A stretch of DNA of 64,000 bases. Source: Marivita sp. S6314. Lineage in GTDB: Bacteria > Pseudomonadota > Alphaproteobacteria > Rhodobacterales > Rhodobacteraceae. The stretch spans positions 1 through 64,000 of the forward strand of contig NZ_JALKAO010000004.1 in assembly GCF_023015985.1 (NCBI RefSeq), written 5' to 3'. Made by a program: the position numbers and the translations under genes. This document shows, one piece after another, positions 9,816 to 17,703 of this stretch. The notes below the pieces were generated by a model. It saw only the letters and a list, made by a program, of their open reading frames with translations. It was not told where the DNA came from and did not search any database. Within the stretch, counting starts at the first letter, position 1, and every line of letters starts with the position of its first letter.

Positions 9816-11071
9816 GCCGACCCGAAGGTCTTTCGGCCTACATCGCTGTCACGGCGGCTTACTGGGCGTTTATGCTGACAGATGGCGCACTGCGAATGCT
9901 GGTGCTTTTGTACTTTCACACGCTGGGATTTTCACCGGTCCAGTTGGCCTATCTTTTTGTGCTGTACGAAGTCGCGGGCATGGTAACGAACCTGTCGGCA
10001 GGGTGGATCGCGGCCCGGTTCGGACTGGCGGCGACACTGTATGCCGGGCTGGGCCTTCAGGTCGCGGCACTTCTGGCGCTGGGCCAGCTTGATCCGGATT
10101 GGACGATTGCGGCGTCTGTCGCGTTTGTCATGGGGGTGCAGGGGGCATCGGGTGTGGCCAAGGATCTGGCCAAGATGTCCTCGAAATCCGCCGTCAAACT
10201 GCTGGCACCGACAACAGGGGATGGGCTGTTCCGCTGGGTGGCGCTGCTGACCGGGTCCAAGAATGCGGTCAAGGGGATCGGGTTTTTCATCGGGGCGGCG
10301 CTGCTTGGGACCTTTGGATTTGAGGCGGCTGTCTATGGGATGGCGGCCGTTTTGGCGGGTATCTTGATCGCGATTGTGATTGCCATGCCGCCGGGCCTGC
10401 CCAGCGGGCGAAAGACGGCCAAGTTTTCCGAGGTGTTTTCCAAGTCCGCCAACATCAACTGGCTGTCCGCTGCCCGCGTGTTCCTGTTCGGCGCGCGGGA
10501 TGTCTGGTTCGTGGTCGGCATCCCGATCTATTTCTACGCCGTCCTGTCAGACGGGACCGAGGCGGGCAATCGTTCCAGCTTTTTCCTGATTGGCACATTC
10601 ATGGCGCTGTGGATCATTCTCTATGGCGCGGTGCAGGCCAATACTCCCCGGCTGCTGAACGCCACCGGACGCAGCACCGCAGATCTGGTCGCAGAGGCCC
10701 GCATCTGGGCGCTGCGGTTGCTGGTGGTGCCGGTGGGGCTGACCGTTGCGGTCCTGCTGTCGCCGGGGCCGCAGCCCTGGCTGACCATCACGCTGGTCTG
10801 TGGTTTGCTGGTTTTCGGGGCCTTGTTCGCCGTCAATTCCGCGCTGCACTCCTATTTGATCCTTGCGTTTACGCGTAATGACCGGGTGACCATGGATGTC
10901 GGGTTTTACTACATGGCAAATGCGGGCGGGCGCTTGTTGGGCACGGTGCTGTCCGGGCTCAGCTACCAGATCGGTGGACTGGCACTGGTGCTGGGCACGG
11001 CGTCAGCCATGGTTGCGGCGTCGGCGCTGCTGGCCGGCCGCTTGCGCGCACCGCCAAGCGTGGTGACGTGA
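9812..11071 (+). CDS. arsJ: ArsJ, organoarsenical (1-arseno-3-phosphoglycerate) efflux permease
   Basis: Major-facilitator membrane protein of 419 residues with about 12 hydrophobic segments. The sequence around [20 protein letters not shown] and the [19 protein letters not shown] loop are characteristic of ArsJ rather than sugar MFS carriers. It exports 1-arseno-3-phosphoglycerate made by the upstream GAPDH, which then falls apart outside to release arsenate. It begins with GTG inside the GTGA overlap with the GAPDH stop, so the pair is probably translationally coupled. No ArsR, ArsC or ArsB gene is seen nearby. A palindrome at 11072-11083 directly follows the stop. Confidence 0.88.
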   Translation: MSRPEGLSAYIAVTAAYWAFMLTDGALRMLVLLYFHTLGFSPVQLAYLFVLYEVAGMVTNLSAGWIAARFGLAATLYAGLGLQVAALLALGQLDPDWTIAASVAFVMGVQGASGVAKDLAKMSSKSAVKLLAPTTGDGLFRWVALLTGSKNAVKGIGFFIGAALLGTFGFEAAVYGMAAVLAGILIAIVIAMPPGLPSGRKTAKFSEVFSKSANINWLSAARVFLFGARDVWFVVGIPIYFYAVLSDGTEAGNRSSFFLIGTFMALWIILYGAVQANTPRLLNATGRSTADLVAEARIWALRLLVVPVGLTVAVLLSPGPQPWLTITLVCGLLVFGALFAVNSALHSYLILAFTRNDRVTMDVGFYYMANAGGRLLGTVLSGLSYQIGGLALVLGTASAMVAASALLAGRLRAPPSVVT

Positions 11072-11208
11072 CGGGACGTCCCGCCGCTTGATTGTGTGAT
11101 GCGATGGCGCGATCCGGGCGCTGGCCAAGGCGCGCCGTTGGTGTCGTGTGGTCACGCGGGCGTCAAAGCCCGAGGCAGCGGGTGGTTCATTCCTGACGCA
11201 TCACCCTT

Positions 11209-12516
11209 TCAGAGCGATGGCAACCAAAGGGCCAGTTGCGGGAAAACGATCAGCAGTGCGACCAGGAACAGCGAGCAAAAGATGAACGGAAATGCCGAGG
11301 TGTAAATTTCGCGCATCGTGGTGCCTGGGGGCGCCACCCCCTTCATCACGAACAGCAATAATCCGAAGGGTGGGGTGGTGAAGCTGATCTCAAGCGACAA
11401 GAGCATGATAAGCGCAAACCAAATCGGATCGAAACCAAGCGTTTGCGCGAGGGGAAAAAAGATCGGGACAGTCAGGAGCATGATCGAAATCTGTTCCATG
11501 AACATGCCGAGCAGCAACAGGACCGCAAACATCACAAGCAGCATCGCCAAAGGTGCAAGTTCAAAGCTTGTCGCCCAATTCACCAGACCCCGGGACGCGC
11601 CGGAGAAGGCCAGCAGTTGGCTGAACGTCGCCGAGCCGAAAACGATGAGATAGGCCATCAACGTCACCTTGAGCGCGCCGATCACCGACTTCTTCATCGC
11701 GTCCCAGCTCAGACACCGGAAGATCGCGGCCAGGACCAGAACGCCAAGCGCGCCAAAGGCCGCGGCCTCGGATGGTGTGACAAACCCTTTGATCATCAGC
11801 GCGATGATGATGATCATGACGCTGACCATTGGGATCACTTCACGCAGAAGCAGGCCAAGCTTGGACAGAAAGGACATCGGTTCCACGTCATAGGCGGGCG
11901 CGGCTGTCGGGTCGATCTTGGTCTGTATCCAGATTGTGGCGATATAGAACCCCGCAAGGATCAGGCCGGGGATCACGCCCGCAATCAGAAGGGCCGCCAC
12001 GTCGATCTGAGCGAGCGTCGCCAGCAGCACAGCGAGCGCAGAGGGTGGAATGATGATTGCCAGACCACCCGTGCCGAGGATCGGGCCGATGCTCATATGC
12101 GACTTGTAACCCCGGCGGCTCATCTCGGGCACCATCAAGGAGCCGAGCAGCGCAGTGGAGCCCATGGATGAGCCCGAAAGCGTAGAAAAGGCCGTGCCGC
12201 CCAACACCGTGACATAGCTGAGCCGCCCTGGAAGGCGGCCCAAAAGCTTGTCGATGGCGGTAAACATGCGCCCGCCAAGGCCGGTGTGAAAGAAGATTTC
12301 CCCCATCAAAAGGAAGAGCGGAATGGGCATCAGCGCGTATTTGGTGAGCGAACCGAGACCGTTGTTGAGCAGCTGCATCACCCCGCGCTCACCGCCCATG
12401 AAGACCCATGCGCCGATGATATTGGCGGCCAGAAAGGCCAAGGCGATCGGCATTCCGATCGCCATGAGCAGCATGATCGTGCCAATCAGCAGGGCCAGCG
12501 CTTCGAACCATTCCAT
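11209..12516 (-). CDS. dctM: TRAP transporter large permease (DctM type), island 1
   Basis: The 435-residue multi-pass protein is the 12-TM subunit of a TRAP transporter, with the conserved GSSMGSTALLGSLMVPEMSRRGY segment and PPSALAVLLA loop of the DctM family. It moves an organic acid across the inner membrane using the sodium or proton gradient. It is the last gene of the minus arm of the GntR island, and its ATG shares one base with the dctQ stop (TAATG). Substrate not identifiable from sequence. Confidence 0.92.
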   Translation of the reverse strand: MEWFEALALLIGTIMLLMAIGMPIALAFLAANIIGAWVFMGGERGVMQLLNNGLGSLTKYALMPIPLFLLMGEIFFHTGLGGRMFTAIDKLLGRLPGRLSYVTVLGGTAFSTLSGSSMGSTALLGSLMVPEMSRRGYKSHMSIGPILGTGGLAIIIPPSALAVLLATLAQIDVAALLIAGVIPGLILAGFYIATIWIQTKIDPTAAPAYDVEPMSFLSKLGLLLREVIPMVSVMIIIIALMIKGFVTPSEAAAFGALGVLVLAAIFRCLSWDAMKKSVIGALKVTLMAYLIVFGSATFSQLLAFSGASRGLVNWATSFELAPLAMLLVMFAVLLLLGMFMEQISIMLLTVPIFFPLAQTLGFDPIWFALIMLLSLEISFTTPPFGLLLFVMKGVAPPGTTMREIYTSAFPFIFCSLFLVALLIVFPQLALWLPSL

Positions 12517-13016
12517 TATTCGTGTATCCCCGCTTCGCCGCTATGCATCAGGTCTTCGCCAAAGATGAAGCGCGAGAATTCAATCGCCATCATTCCGAAC
12601 GAGAGCGGAAAGGCGATGGTCAGGAGCCAGCGCGGATAATAATAGGCGCGGGTGTCGAAATCGCCCCGCTGCAGGTTGATCATGACAAGCTCGACGCCCT
12701 TCCACGCGAGGATCGCACAGACCAGCACGCAGGCCGTAGCGACGGAGCGGCTGAGAAGGCGGCGCGGTTGCTCGGGCAGGGCAGCGGTGAGCAGTTCGAT
12801 GTGCACATGACCCTTTTCGCGCACCAGCCAGGGCGCACCGAGCATTGTCATGTACAGCAGACCGTATTCAGCCGACGTAAAGAGCCATGCAAAGGGCTGA
12901 AGCCCCAGATTTCGCATCACCACGGACGTGATGACCGACACCATGATCCACACAAGCGTGAGGCCTGATATGCCTGCCATGCCATATAGCAAGGCCTTGT
13001 AGACCGTGTTGATCAT
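12516..13016 (-). CDS. dctQ: TRAP transporter small permease (DctQ type), island 1
   Basis: Small 166-residue membrane protein with four hydrophobic helices, the standard form of a TRAP 4-TM subunit that pairs with DctM. It lies between dctP and dctM. A terminator-like hairpin separates it from dctP, and it overlaps dctM by one base. Confidence 0.88.
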   Translation of the reverse strand: MINTVYKALLYGMAGISGLTLVWIMVSVITSVVMRNLGLQPFAWLFTSAEYGLLYMTMLGAPWLVREKGHVHIELLTAALPEQPRRLLSRSVATACVLVCAILAWKGVELVMINLQRGDFDTRAYYYPRWLLTIAFPLSFGMMAIEFSRFIFGEDLMHSGEAGIHE

Positions 13017-13038
13017 CGCTGATGGCTCCGGAAAAAGG

Positions 13039-13066
13039 CGGGCCTGCCCGTAAGGTAGCAGGCCCG
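13039..13066 (-). terminator. Hairpin with short T-run between dctP and dctQ
   Basis: Nine perfect base pairs (CGGGCCTGC with GCAGGCCCG) enclose a 10-base loop. Read on the coding (minus) strand, the stem is followed by CCTTTTTCC, so it resembles a weak intrinsic terminator. It sits in the gap after the binding-protein gene, where partial termination or mRNA protection would give more DctP than DctQM. Confidence 0.65.
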
Positions 13067-13075
13067 GATGCGGGA

Positions 13076-14089
13076 TTAGTTGGCGGCGTCCAGATCGTAG
13101 AAGAGTTCGATCAGGCGGTCATAGTTGTCGGTGCCACCGGGCTGGCCGGACATGACCTCTTTCATCCGCTCCCAAGTCTTTTCACGGGCGGCGGCAAGGT
13201 AATTTGCCTTGGCCTCACCTTCGAGCGAGACAACCTTCATGCCAGCCGCATCCAGCGCTGCGAAGTCTTCGTCACGCTTGGTACGCAGTGCCGCAACGCT
13301 GTCTTTCTCATGCTGGATGGCCACGTCCTGAACGATCTTCTTTGCCTCGTCCGAGAGCGAGTTCCACTTGTCGTTGTTGACGATCACGCCAAGGTCGGTC
13401 GAGAAAAAGCACGGCTCGATCCGGTAGTTCAGGAACTCGTTCCACTTCAGGTCGATCAGGCCAATCTGCGTCCAGCCTGTTGCATCCACCACACCGCGTT
13501 GCAGCGCGGAATAGACCTCGCCAGTGGGCAGGTCGATCACCTGCGCGCCCAGGTAGTTGGTGAAGAATGCGTTGTAGACGTTGTTGCCGCGCAGCTTGAG
13601 ACCTTCAACCTCAAGGTTGCCGTCGGCATCAAATGTCGGTTCGTTGCGGGTCCAAAGATTGTAGCACACGCCGCTGTCGAACCAGCCGAGGTATTTCAGG
13701 CCCATTTTCTCTTGGTGAATCTGGTCGATCAGGGCGATACCGCCGTTTTCGCGGGTCTCAACGGCGGTGAGGTTGGATGCAACCATGGCGTCCTTTTCGG
13801 GCAGAGCGCCGCCATAGAACGAGCCGGGTGTGTAGACCATGTCCACAATCCCATCGCGCACCGCATCGGGCTGCTGGAACATACCAATGGCCTCGGGGCC
13901 GCCCCGTACATCAATCTGAACCACACCTTTGCCGGCCTCGTTGACCTTGTCGACAAAGCTTAGGAAGCTTTTCGTGTAGATCAGCGTTTCGGGGAATGCA
14001 TGCACCGCCGAGATCGTCTCTTCGGCCTTGAGCGTTCCCGCCACCAGCGTGGCCCCTGCAAGCAGGCTTGCCATAAGTTTCATTTTCAT
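13076..14089 (-). CDS. dctP: TRAP transporter solute-binding protein (DctP type), island 1
   Basis: Periplasmic binding protein of 337 residues that captures the organic acid for the DctQM permease. It begins with a signal peptide (KMKLMASLLAGATLVAGTLKA, cleavage near A-E-E). The ATG at 14089 was chosen because GGAGGA lies just upstream; an in-frame ATG 15 bases earlier would come before this ribosome site. The fold carries the usual NLWTRNEP and LRGNNVYNAF segments. It lies downstream of the leuD-like gene on the same strand, so the transporter and hydro-lyase are probably co-expressed. Confidence 0.9.
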   Translation of the reverse strand: MKMKLMASLLAGATLVAGTLKAEETISAVHAFPETLIYTKSFLSFVDKVNEAGKGVVQIDVRGGPEAIGMFQQPDAVRDGIVDMVYTPGSFYGGALPEKDAMVASNLTAVETRENGGIALIDQIHQEKMGLKYLGWFDSGVCYNLWTRNEPTFDADGNLEVEGLKLRGNNVYNAFFTNYLGAQVIDLPTGEVYSALQRGVVDATGWTQIGLIDLKWNEFLNYRIEPCFFSTDLGVIVNNDKWNSLSDEAKKIVQDVAIQHEKDSVAALRTKRDEDFAALDAAGMKVVSLEGEAKANYLAAAREKTWERMKEVMSGQPGGTDNYDRLIELFYDLDAAN

Positions 14090-14159
14090 CGTGTCGTCCT
14101 CCACTGTTTTGAGGTCTCTGCCTCGTTTGTCTGGCCCACTTTGAGCCGTGGTCGCCGGG

Positions 14160-14786
14160 TCAAACGGCCGTTTTCAATCCGTCTCCGTCAGGCCAGGCCC
14201 AGGATGCGGTTTGACTGCGTTGTTGCTTGAACGCGGCGATGGCCGCGCTGTGATTTTGGGTCAGGTCGATATCGTCCCACCCGTTGATCAGTTTGGTTGC
14301 CCAACTGTCGTCGAGATCGAAACGAACCTGCACGGCACCAATCGTGACGCAGCGGGCGTCGATGTCTATTCTGGCGTCCTGTGGACCTGTCGCGAACGCC
14401 GCTTCCAATGCGGCGTTCGCGGTGTCATCGACCTTGGCCGGTAGAAGCCCATTGTTGACCGCGTTTGCAGCAAAGATGTCGCCGAAGCTGGGAGAGATGA
14501 CCGCACGGATGCCAGCATCCACCAGCGCATAGACGGCCGCCTCGCGCGATGATCCGCTGCCGAAATTGCGGCCGACCAAAAGCACGCTGGCCTCGGGATG
14601 TGCATTGAGTGGGAAATCGTCGCGCAGCGCGCCGGACGCGTCGCGGCGCATGTCATGCAGCAGGTACGGCCCATACCCGTCGGCGCGCGGCACGGACATG
14701 AAGCGCGCAGGGATCAGTTGATCGGTATCGATGTTTGCAACCGGCAACCCGAGCGCTGTGCCTTGATGTACGCGCCAGCCGGGCAT
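14160..14786 (-). CDS. LeuD-type hydro-lyase small subunit
   Basis: The 208-residue swivelling-domain subunit is of the isopropylmalate dehydratase/aconitase superfamily. It contains NIDTDQLIPARF near the N-terminus and the substrate-binding loop NFGSGSSREAA. It pairs with the LeuC-like subunit, whose TGA overlaps this ATG by one base. Family members include 3-isopropylmalate dehydratase, citraconate and maleate hydratases and 2,3-dimethylmalate dehydratase. Because the pair is embedded in a GntR-TRAP operon and not with leuB, a catabolic hydro-lyase is more likely than leucine biosynthesis. The frame stays open upstream, but the true start is the ATG at 14786. Confidence 0.82.
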   Translation of the reverse strand: MPGWRVHQGTALGLPVANIDTDQLIPARFMSVPRADGYGPYLLHDMRRDASGALRDDFPLNAHPEASVLLVGRNFGSGSSREAAVYALVDAGIRAVISPSFGDIFAANAVNNGLLPAKVDDTANAALEAAFATGPQDARIDIDARCVTIGAVQVRFDLDDSWATKLINGWDDIDLTQNHSAAIAAFKQQRSQTASWAWPDGDGLKTAV

Positions 14787-16192
14787 CACGCAGCGCGTCC
14801 TTCGAGCAGCGGACGCACATCGGTGAGCGTGCCGGTCACGGCGGCGGCGGCAACCATGGCTGGGCTCATCAAATGGGTGCGTGCGCCGCGCCCCTGACGG
14901 CCTTTGAAATTGCGGTTGGTGGACGACGCGCACCGTTTGCCATCGCGCACCAGATCGCCATTCATCCCCACGCACATGGAGCATCCTGACGCGACCCATT
15001 CAAGGCCTGCGTCGATGAAAACACGGTCGAGTCCCTCGGCCTCGGCTTGCGCTTTGACCTGTGCAGAGCCGGGAGAAATCAGCCCCGGCACCTTGGCTTT
15101 GCGGCCGCGCAGAACCGTTGCCGCCGCGCGCATATCTTCGATCCGGCCGTTCGTACAGGAGCCGATGAAAACCTGATCAACTGGCGTGCCGTCGAGCATG
15201 TCGCCAGCCTTCAATCCCATGTATTCCAGCGCCGCGCGGGCGGCCTCGGCCTTTTCGGGTGGGACCTCGGAAGGGTCAGGGATCGGTGCGCTGATCGGCA
15301 GCGCCTGTTCCGGGCTTGTGCCCCATGTCACCGTCGGGGAAATCTCGGACGCGTCGAAGGTCACTTCGCGGTCAAAAACCGCGCCTGCGTCGCTTGCAAG
15401 CGACGTCCAATCGGCGCAAGCGGTCTGCCAGTTTTGTCCTTTGGGCGCAAAGCGACGCCCTTCCAGATAGGCAAAGGTTGTGTCGTCCGGTGCCACCATT
15501 CCAAACCGTGCGCCGCCTTCTATCGACAGGTTGCACAGTGTCATACGACCTTCCATTGAAAGGCCCGTGATGGCGCTGCCCGCATATTCCACCGCATGAC
15601 CCTGTGCACCGCCGGTGCCCAGTTTGGCGATCCAGCCAAGGGCAATATCTTTCGCCGTCACCCCTGCGCCAAGCGTGCCGTTCACCGTGATGCGCATTGA
15701 TTTCGGTTTGCGCTGCCAGACGGTTTGCGTGGCAAGCACATGCGCCACTTCCGTCGCGCCGATGCCGAAAGCCAGTGCTCCAAAGGCACCATGCGTCGAG
15801 GTGTGACTGTCGCCGCAGTTGATGAGAAGACCGGGCAGCGTCAGGCCTTCTTCGGGGCCGACAACATGCACGATGCCCTGGTGTGGATCGTCCAGATCAT
15901 AGAGCCGCAGCCCATGCGCGGCGCTATTGCTGCGCAACGTTTCGATCATGCGGGCAATCTGCGGATCGGCGATTTTTGAGCGATCCCTTGTGGGCGCATA
16001 GTGATCAACAACCGCAAAGGTGAGCGATGGTTCGGCCACGGACAGGCCACGCTCCGCGATCTTGGCAAACGCGTGGTGTGACCCTTCGTGCACCAGATGT
16101 CGGTCGACCCATAGCAGGGACACACCATCATCGCGCTGCAGCACCTCATGGGCGGCCCAAAGTTTGTCGAGAAGGGTTTGCGGCGTCGCCAT
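14786..16192 (-). CDS. LeuC-type hydro-lyase large subunit (4Fe-4S)
   Basis: The 468-residue large subunit has the [4Fe-4S] ligands C346 (in IGSCTNGR), C404 and C407 (in GCSMCVGMN), almost at the positions of E. coli LeuC. Substrate-handling segments HTSTHGAFGALAFGIGATEV and SIEGGARFGMVAPD are present. Together with the small subunit it adds or removes water on a 2- or 3-substituted malate/maleate. The ATG at 16192 shares one base with the gntR stop (TAATG), which ties it to the regulator. The specific substrate cannot be read from sequence. Context favours a catabolic role, such as hydration of an alkylmaleate. Confidence 0.85.
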   Translation of the reverse strand: MATPQTLLDKLWAAHEVLQRDDGVSLLWVDRHLVHEGSHHAFAKIAERGLSVAEPSLTFAVVDHYAPTRDRSKIADPQIARMIETLRSNSAAHGLRLYDLDDPHQGIVHVVGPEEGLTLPGLLINCGDSHTSTHGAFGALAFGIGATEVAHVLATQTVWQRKPKSMRITVNGTLGAGVTAKDIALGWIAKLGTGGAQGHAVEYAGSAITGLSMEGRMTLCNLSIEGGARFGMVAPDDTTFAYLEGRRFAPKGQNWQTACADWTSLASDAGAVFDREVTFDASEISPTVTWGTSPEQALPISAPIPDPSEVPPEKAEAARAALEYMGLKAGDMLDGTPVDQVFIGSCTNGRIEDMRAAATVLRGRKAKVPGLISPGSAQVKAQAEAEGLDRVFIDAGLEWVASGCSMCVGMNGDLVRDGKRCASSTNRNFKGRQGRGARTHLMSPAMVAAAAVTGTLTDVRPLLEGRAA

Positions 16193-16992
16193 TACCCCTC
16201 TCCCTCGCTCTGGCCAATCGCAGGCTCCCAATGACGCGCCGCGCCCTGGCCGACACGCGTCAGCGGCATTTCCAGCCGGAACATATCAGGACGGTACAGC
16301 CCCGACAGATATTCAACCCCGTTACCGTCAACATCGCGCACGACACGGCGCAGCGACAGTAAGGCGGACCCGACCGCCACGTTCAGCGCTTCCGCCACAT
16401 CGGGCCCAGCGAGCGTGGCACTCACCGATTGATGCGCCTCCTTGATCTGGACGCCGCTGCGCTCAAGCAGTGTGAAAAGCGGTTTGGTCGCGAGATCGTT
16501 TTCGGAATAATTCTGGGCAATTTGCGCCGGAACATAGGTCGTCAGGTGAGAGAAGGGGATGTCGTCCGCCAAACGCACCCGCGTGGCGATCTGGACCTTG
16601 CTCTTGCTGTCGAAACCCATGGCGGTGGCCACGAAATCGGGCGCCGTGTCATAGGAAAACGACAACAGCCGCGCTGTGGTCTGCTGGCCCATCTCAACAA
16701 GCTGCGGCATCAAGGTGTTGAAATCCATTGCCGCGCGTTGACCGCTGGCGACCCGTGCGCGGACCTTGGTGCCGCTGCCTGCGCGCCGTTCGATCATCCC
16801 GCCTTGGGCCAGTGCATCCAGTGCGCGGCGCACGGTGACGCGGCTGACCCCGAAGGTTTCGGCAAGCTTCTGTTCGCCTGGCAGGCTTTCACCGTCGCGC
16901 AGGTCGCCGCCGGTGATCTGATCACGCAGCGACAGGTAAACATGCCGCGCCTTGACCCCGTCCGGCAGTATCTGAACAGCCTCCGCCCGCAC
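16192..16992 (-). CDS. GntR-family regulator (HutC subfamily), island 1
   Basis: The 266-residue repressor-type protein has a GntR winged helix (about residues 10-75, with ETFGVSRVTVRRALDALAQGG) followed by a UTRA/HutC effector domain. The GTG start at 16992 is preceded by GGAGGAA; the frame is open further upstream but has no ribosome site there. It is the first gene of the minus arm and faces the tautomerase-hyuBA operon, so it likely autoregulates and controls both arms. The perfect inverted repeat at 17098-17115 is its probable operator. HutC-family proteins usually bind a pathway substrate or intermediate. Confidence 0.87.
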   Translation of the reverse strand: MRAEAVQILPDGVKARHVYLSLRDQITGGDLRDGESLPGEQKLAETFGVSRVTVRRALDALAQGGMIERRAGSGTKVRARVASGQRAAMDFNTLMPQLVEMGQQTTARLLSFSYDTAPDFVATAMGFDSKSKVQIATRVRLADDIPFSHLTTYVPAQIAQNYSENDLATKPLFTLLERSGVQIKEAHQSVSATLAGPDVAEALNVAVGSALLSLRRVVRDVDGNGVEYLSGLYRPDMFRLEMPLTRVGQGAARHWEPAIGQSEGEG

Positions 16993-17097
16993 CGCGATTC
17001 CTCCATATTTCTGAGTCGGAGGGTAAATGCGTTCTTTCCAAAAGCAAGGATTAGTATTCTGAATGTGCCGAAAAATTCTTTGGAATGATGCAATATA

Positions 17098-17115
17098 TGT
17101 ATTACAAATAATACA
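17098..17115. promoter_or_regulatory. Probable GntR operator between the two arms of the island
   Basis: TGTATTA-N4-TAATACA is a perfect 7-bp inverted repeat 22 bases upstream of the tautomerase start and about 105 bases upstream of gntR. Short AT-flanked palindromes of this kind are typical of GntR/HutC operators. As the only strong palindrome in the divergent region, it could control both arms. Confidence 0.6.
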
Positions 17116-17136
17116 GATTGTGGGAGGGAGATGGTC

Positions 17137-17703
17137 ATGCCAATCGTCGAGTTGCACGTTCTTGAAGGCTATAATGCGCAAGAAAAACAAAGGCTTGGTG
17201 CGGCGTTGACCGATGCAGTGCGATTCGTGGTTCCAGCCGCGCCCGAGTTGGTCGCGGTGATGATCCGCGATATGCCGATTGCCGATTATTACCGCGGGGG
17301 CACGCCGCGCAGCCCCGCGCCGGCGCGCCCCGATCCTGTTCAGATCGTCAAGGACTATCTTGCTGCGATGGAGGCGCGCGATCTGGAGCAGGCGCGCGCT
17401 TTGCTGGGCGACGGCTTTACCATGACTTTTCCTGGAACCGCGCCGATGTACAGGCTGGAAGAGCTGATCGAATGGTCAAAACCGCGCTACAAATTCGTCA
17501 CGAAAACCTATGACGGCTTTGACGCGATGCAGGGCGCGGGCGAAGCCGCCATCGTCTATTGCCGCGGCACGTTGCAAGGCGAATACCACGACAGTCAGCG
17601 CTTTGACGGCATCCGCTTTGTCGACCGGTTCGAGATCACGGGGTGCAAAATCAGCAGGCAAGACGTCTGGAACGACATGGCCGAAGTGAGGGCAAACGTA
17701 TGA
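17137..17703 (+). CDS. Tautomerase (4-oxalocrotonate tautomerase-like) fused to a SnoaL/NTF2-like domain
   Basis: The 188-residue protein appears to be a fusion. Residues 1-60 (MPIVELHVLEGYNAQEKQ...) look like a 4-OT tautomerase, with proline directly after the initiator methionine as the predicted catalytic Pro1. Residues about 70-188 (VKDYLAAMEARDLEQARALL...) look like a SnoaL/NTF2 alpha-beta cone fold. The ATG at 17137 was preferred over that at 17131 because it gives Pro1 and better spacing from GGGAGGG. It is the first gene of the plus arm, and its stop overlaps the hyuB ATG by 4 bases. Probably isomerises an enol or dienol intermediate; substrate unknown. Confidence 0.7.
   Translation: MPIVELHVLEGYNAQEKQRLGAALTDAVRFVVPAAPELVAVMIRDMPIADYYRGGTPRSPAPARPDPVQIVKDYLAAMEARDLEQARALLGDGFTMTFPGTAPMYRLEELIEWSKPRYKFVTKTYDGFDAMQGAGEAAIVYCRGTLQGEYHDSQRFDGIRFVDRFEITGCKISRQDVWNDMAEVRANV

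Noticed and set aside
11072-11083. Palindrome CGGGACGTCCCG after arsJ as a terminator
   Set aside because: It has no loop and no following T-run, so it cannot be called a terminator with confidence.
14787-14999. Longer version of the leuD-like gene reaching into leuC
   Set aside because: The extra 71 residues are out-of-frame translation of leuC; the real start is the ATG at 14786, which overlaps the leuC stop.
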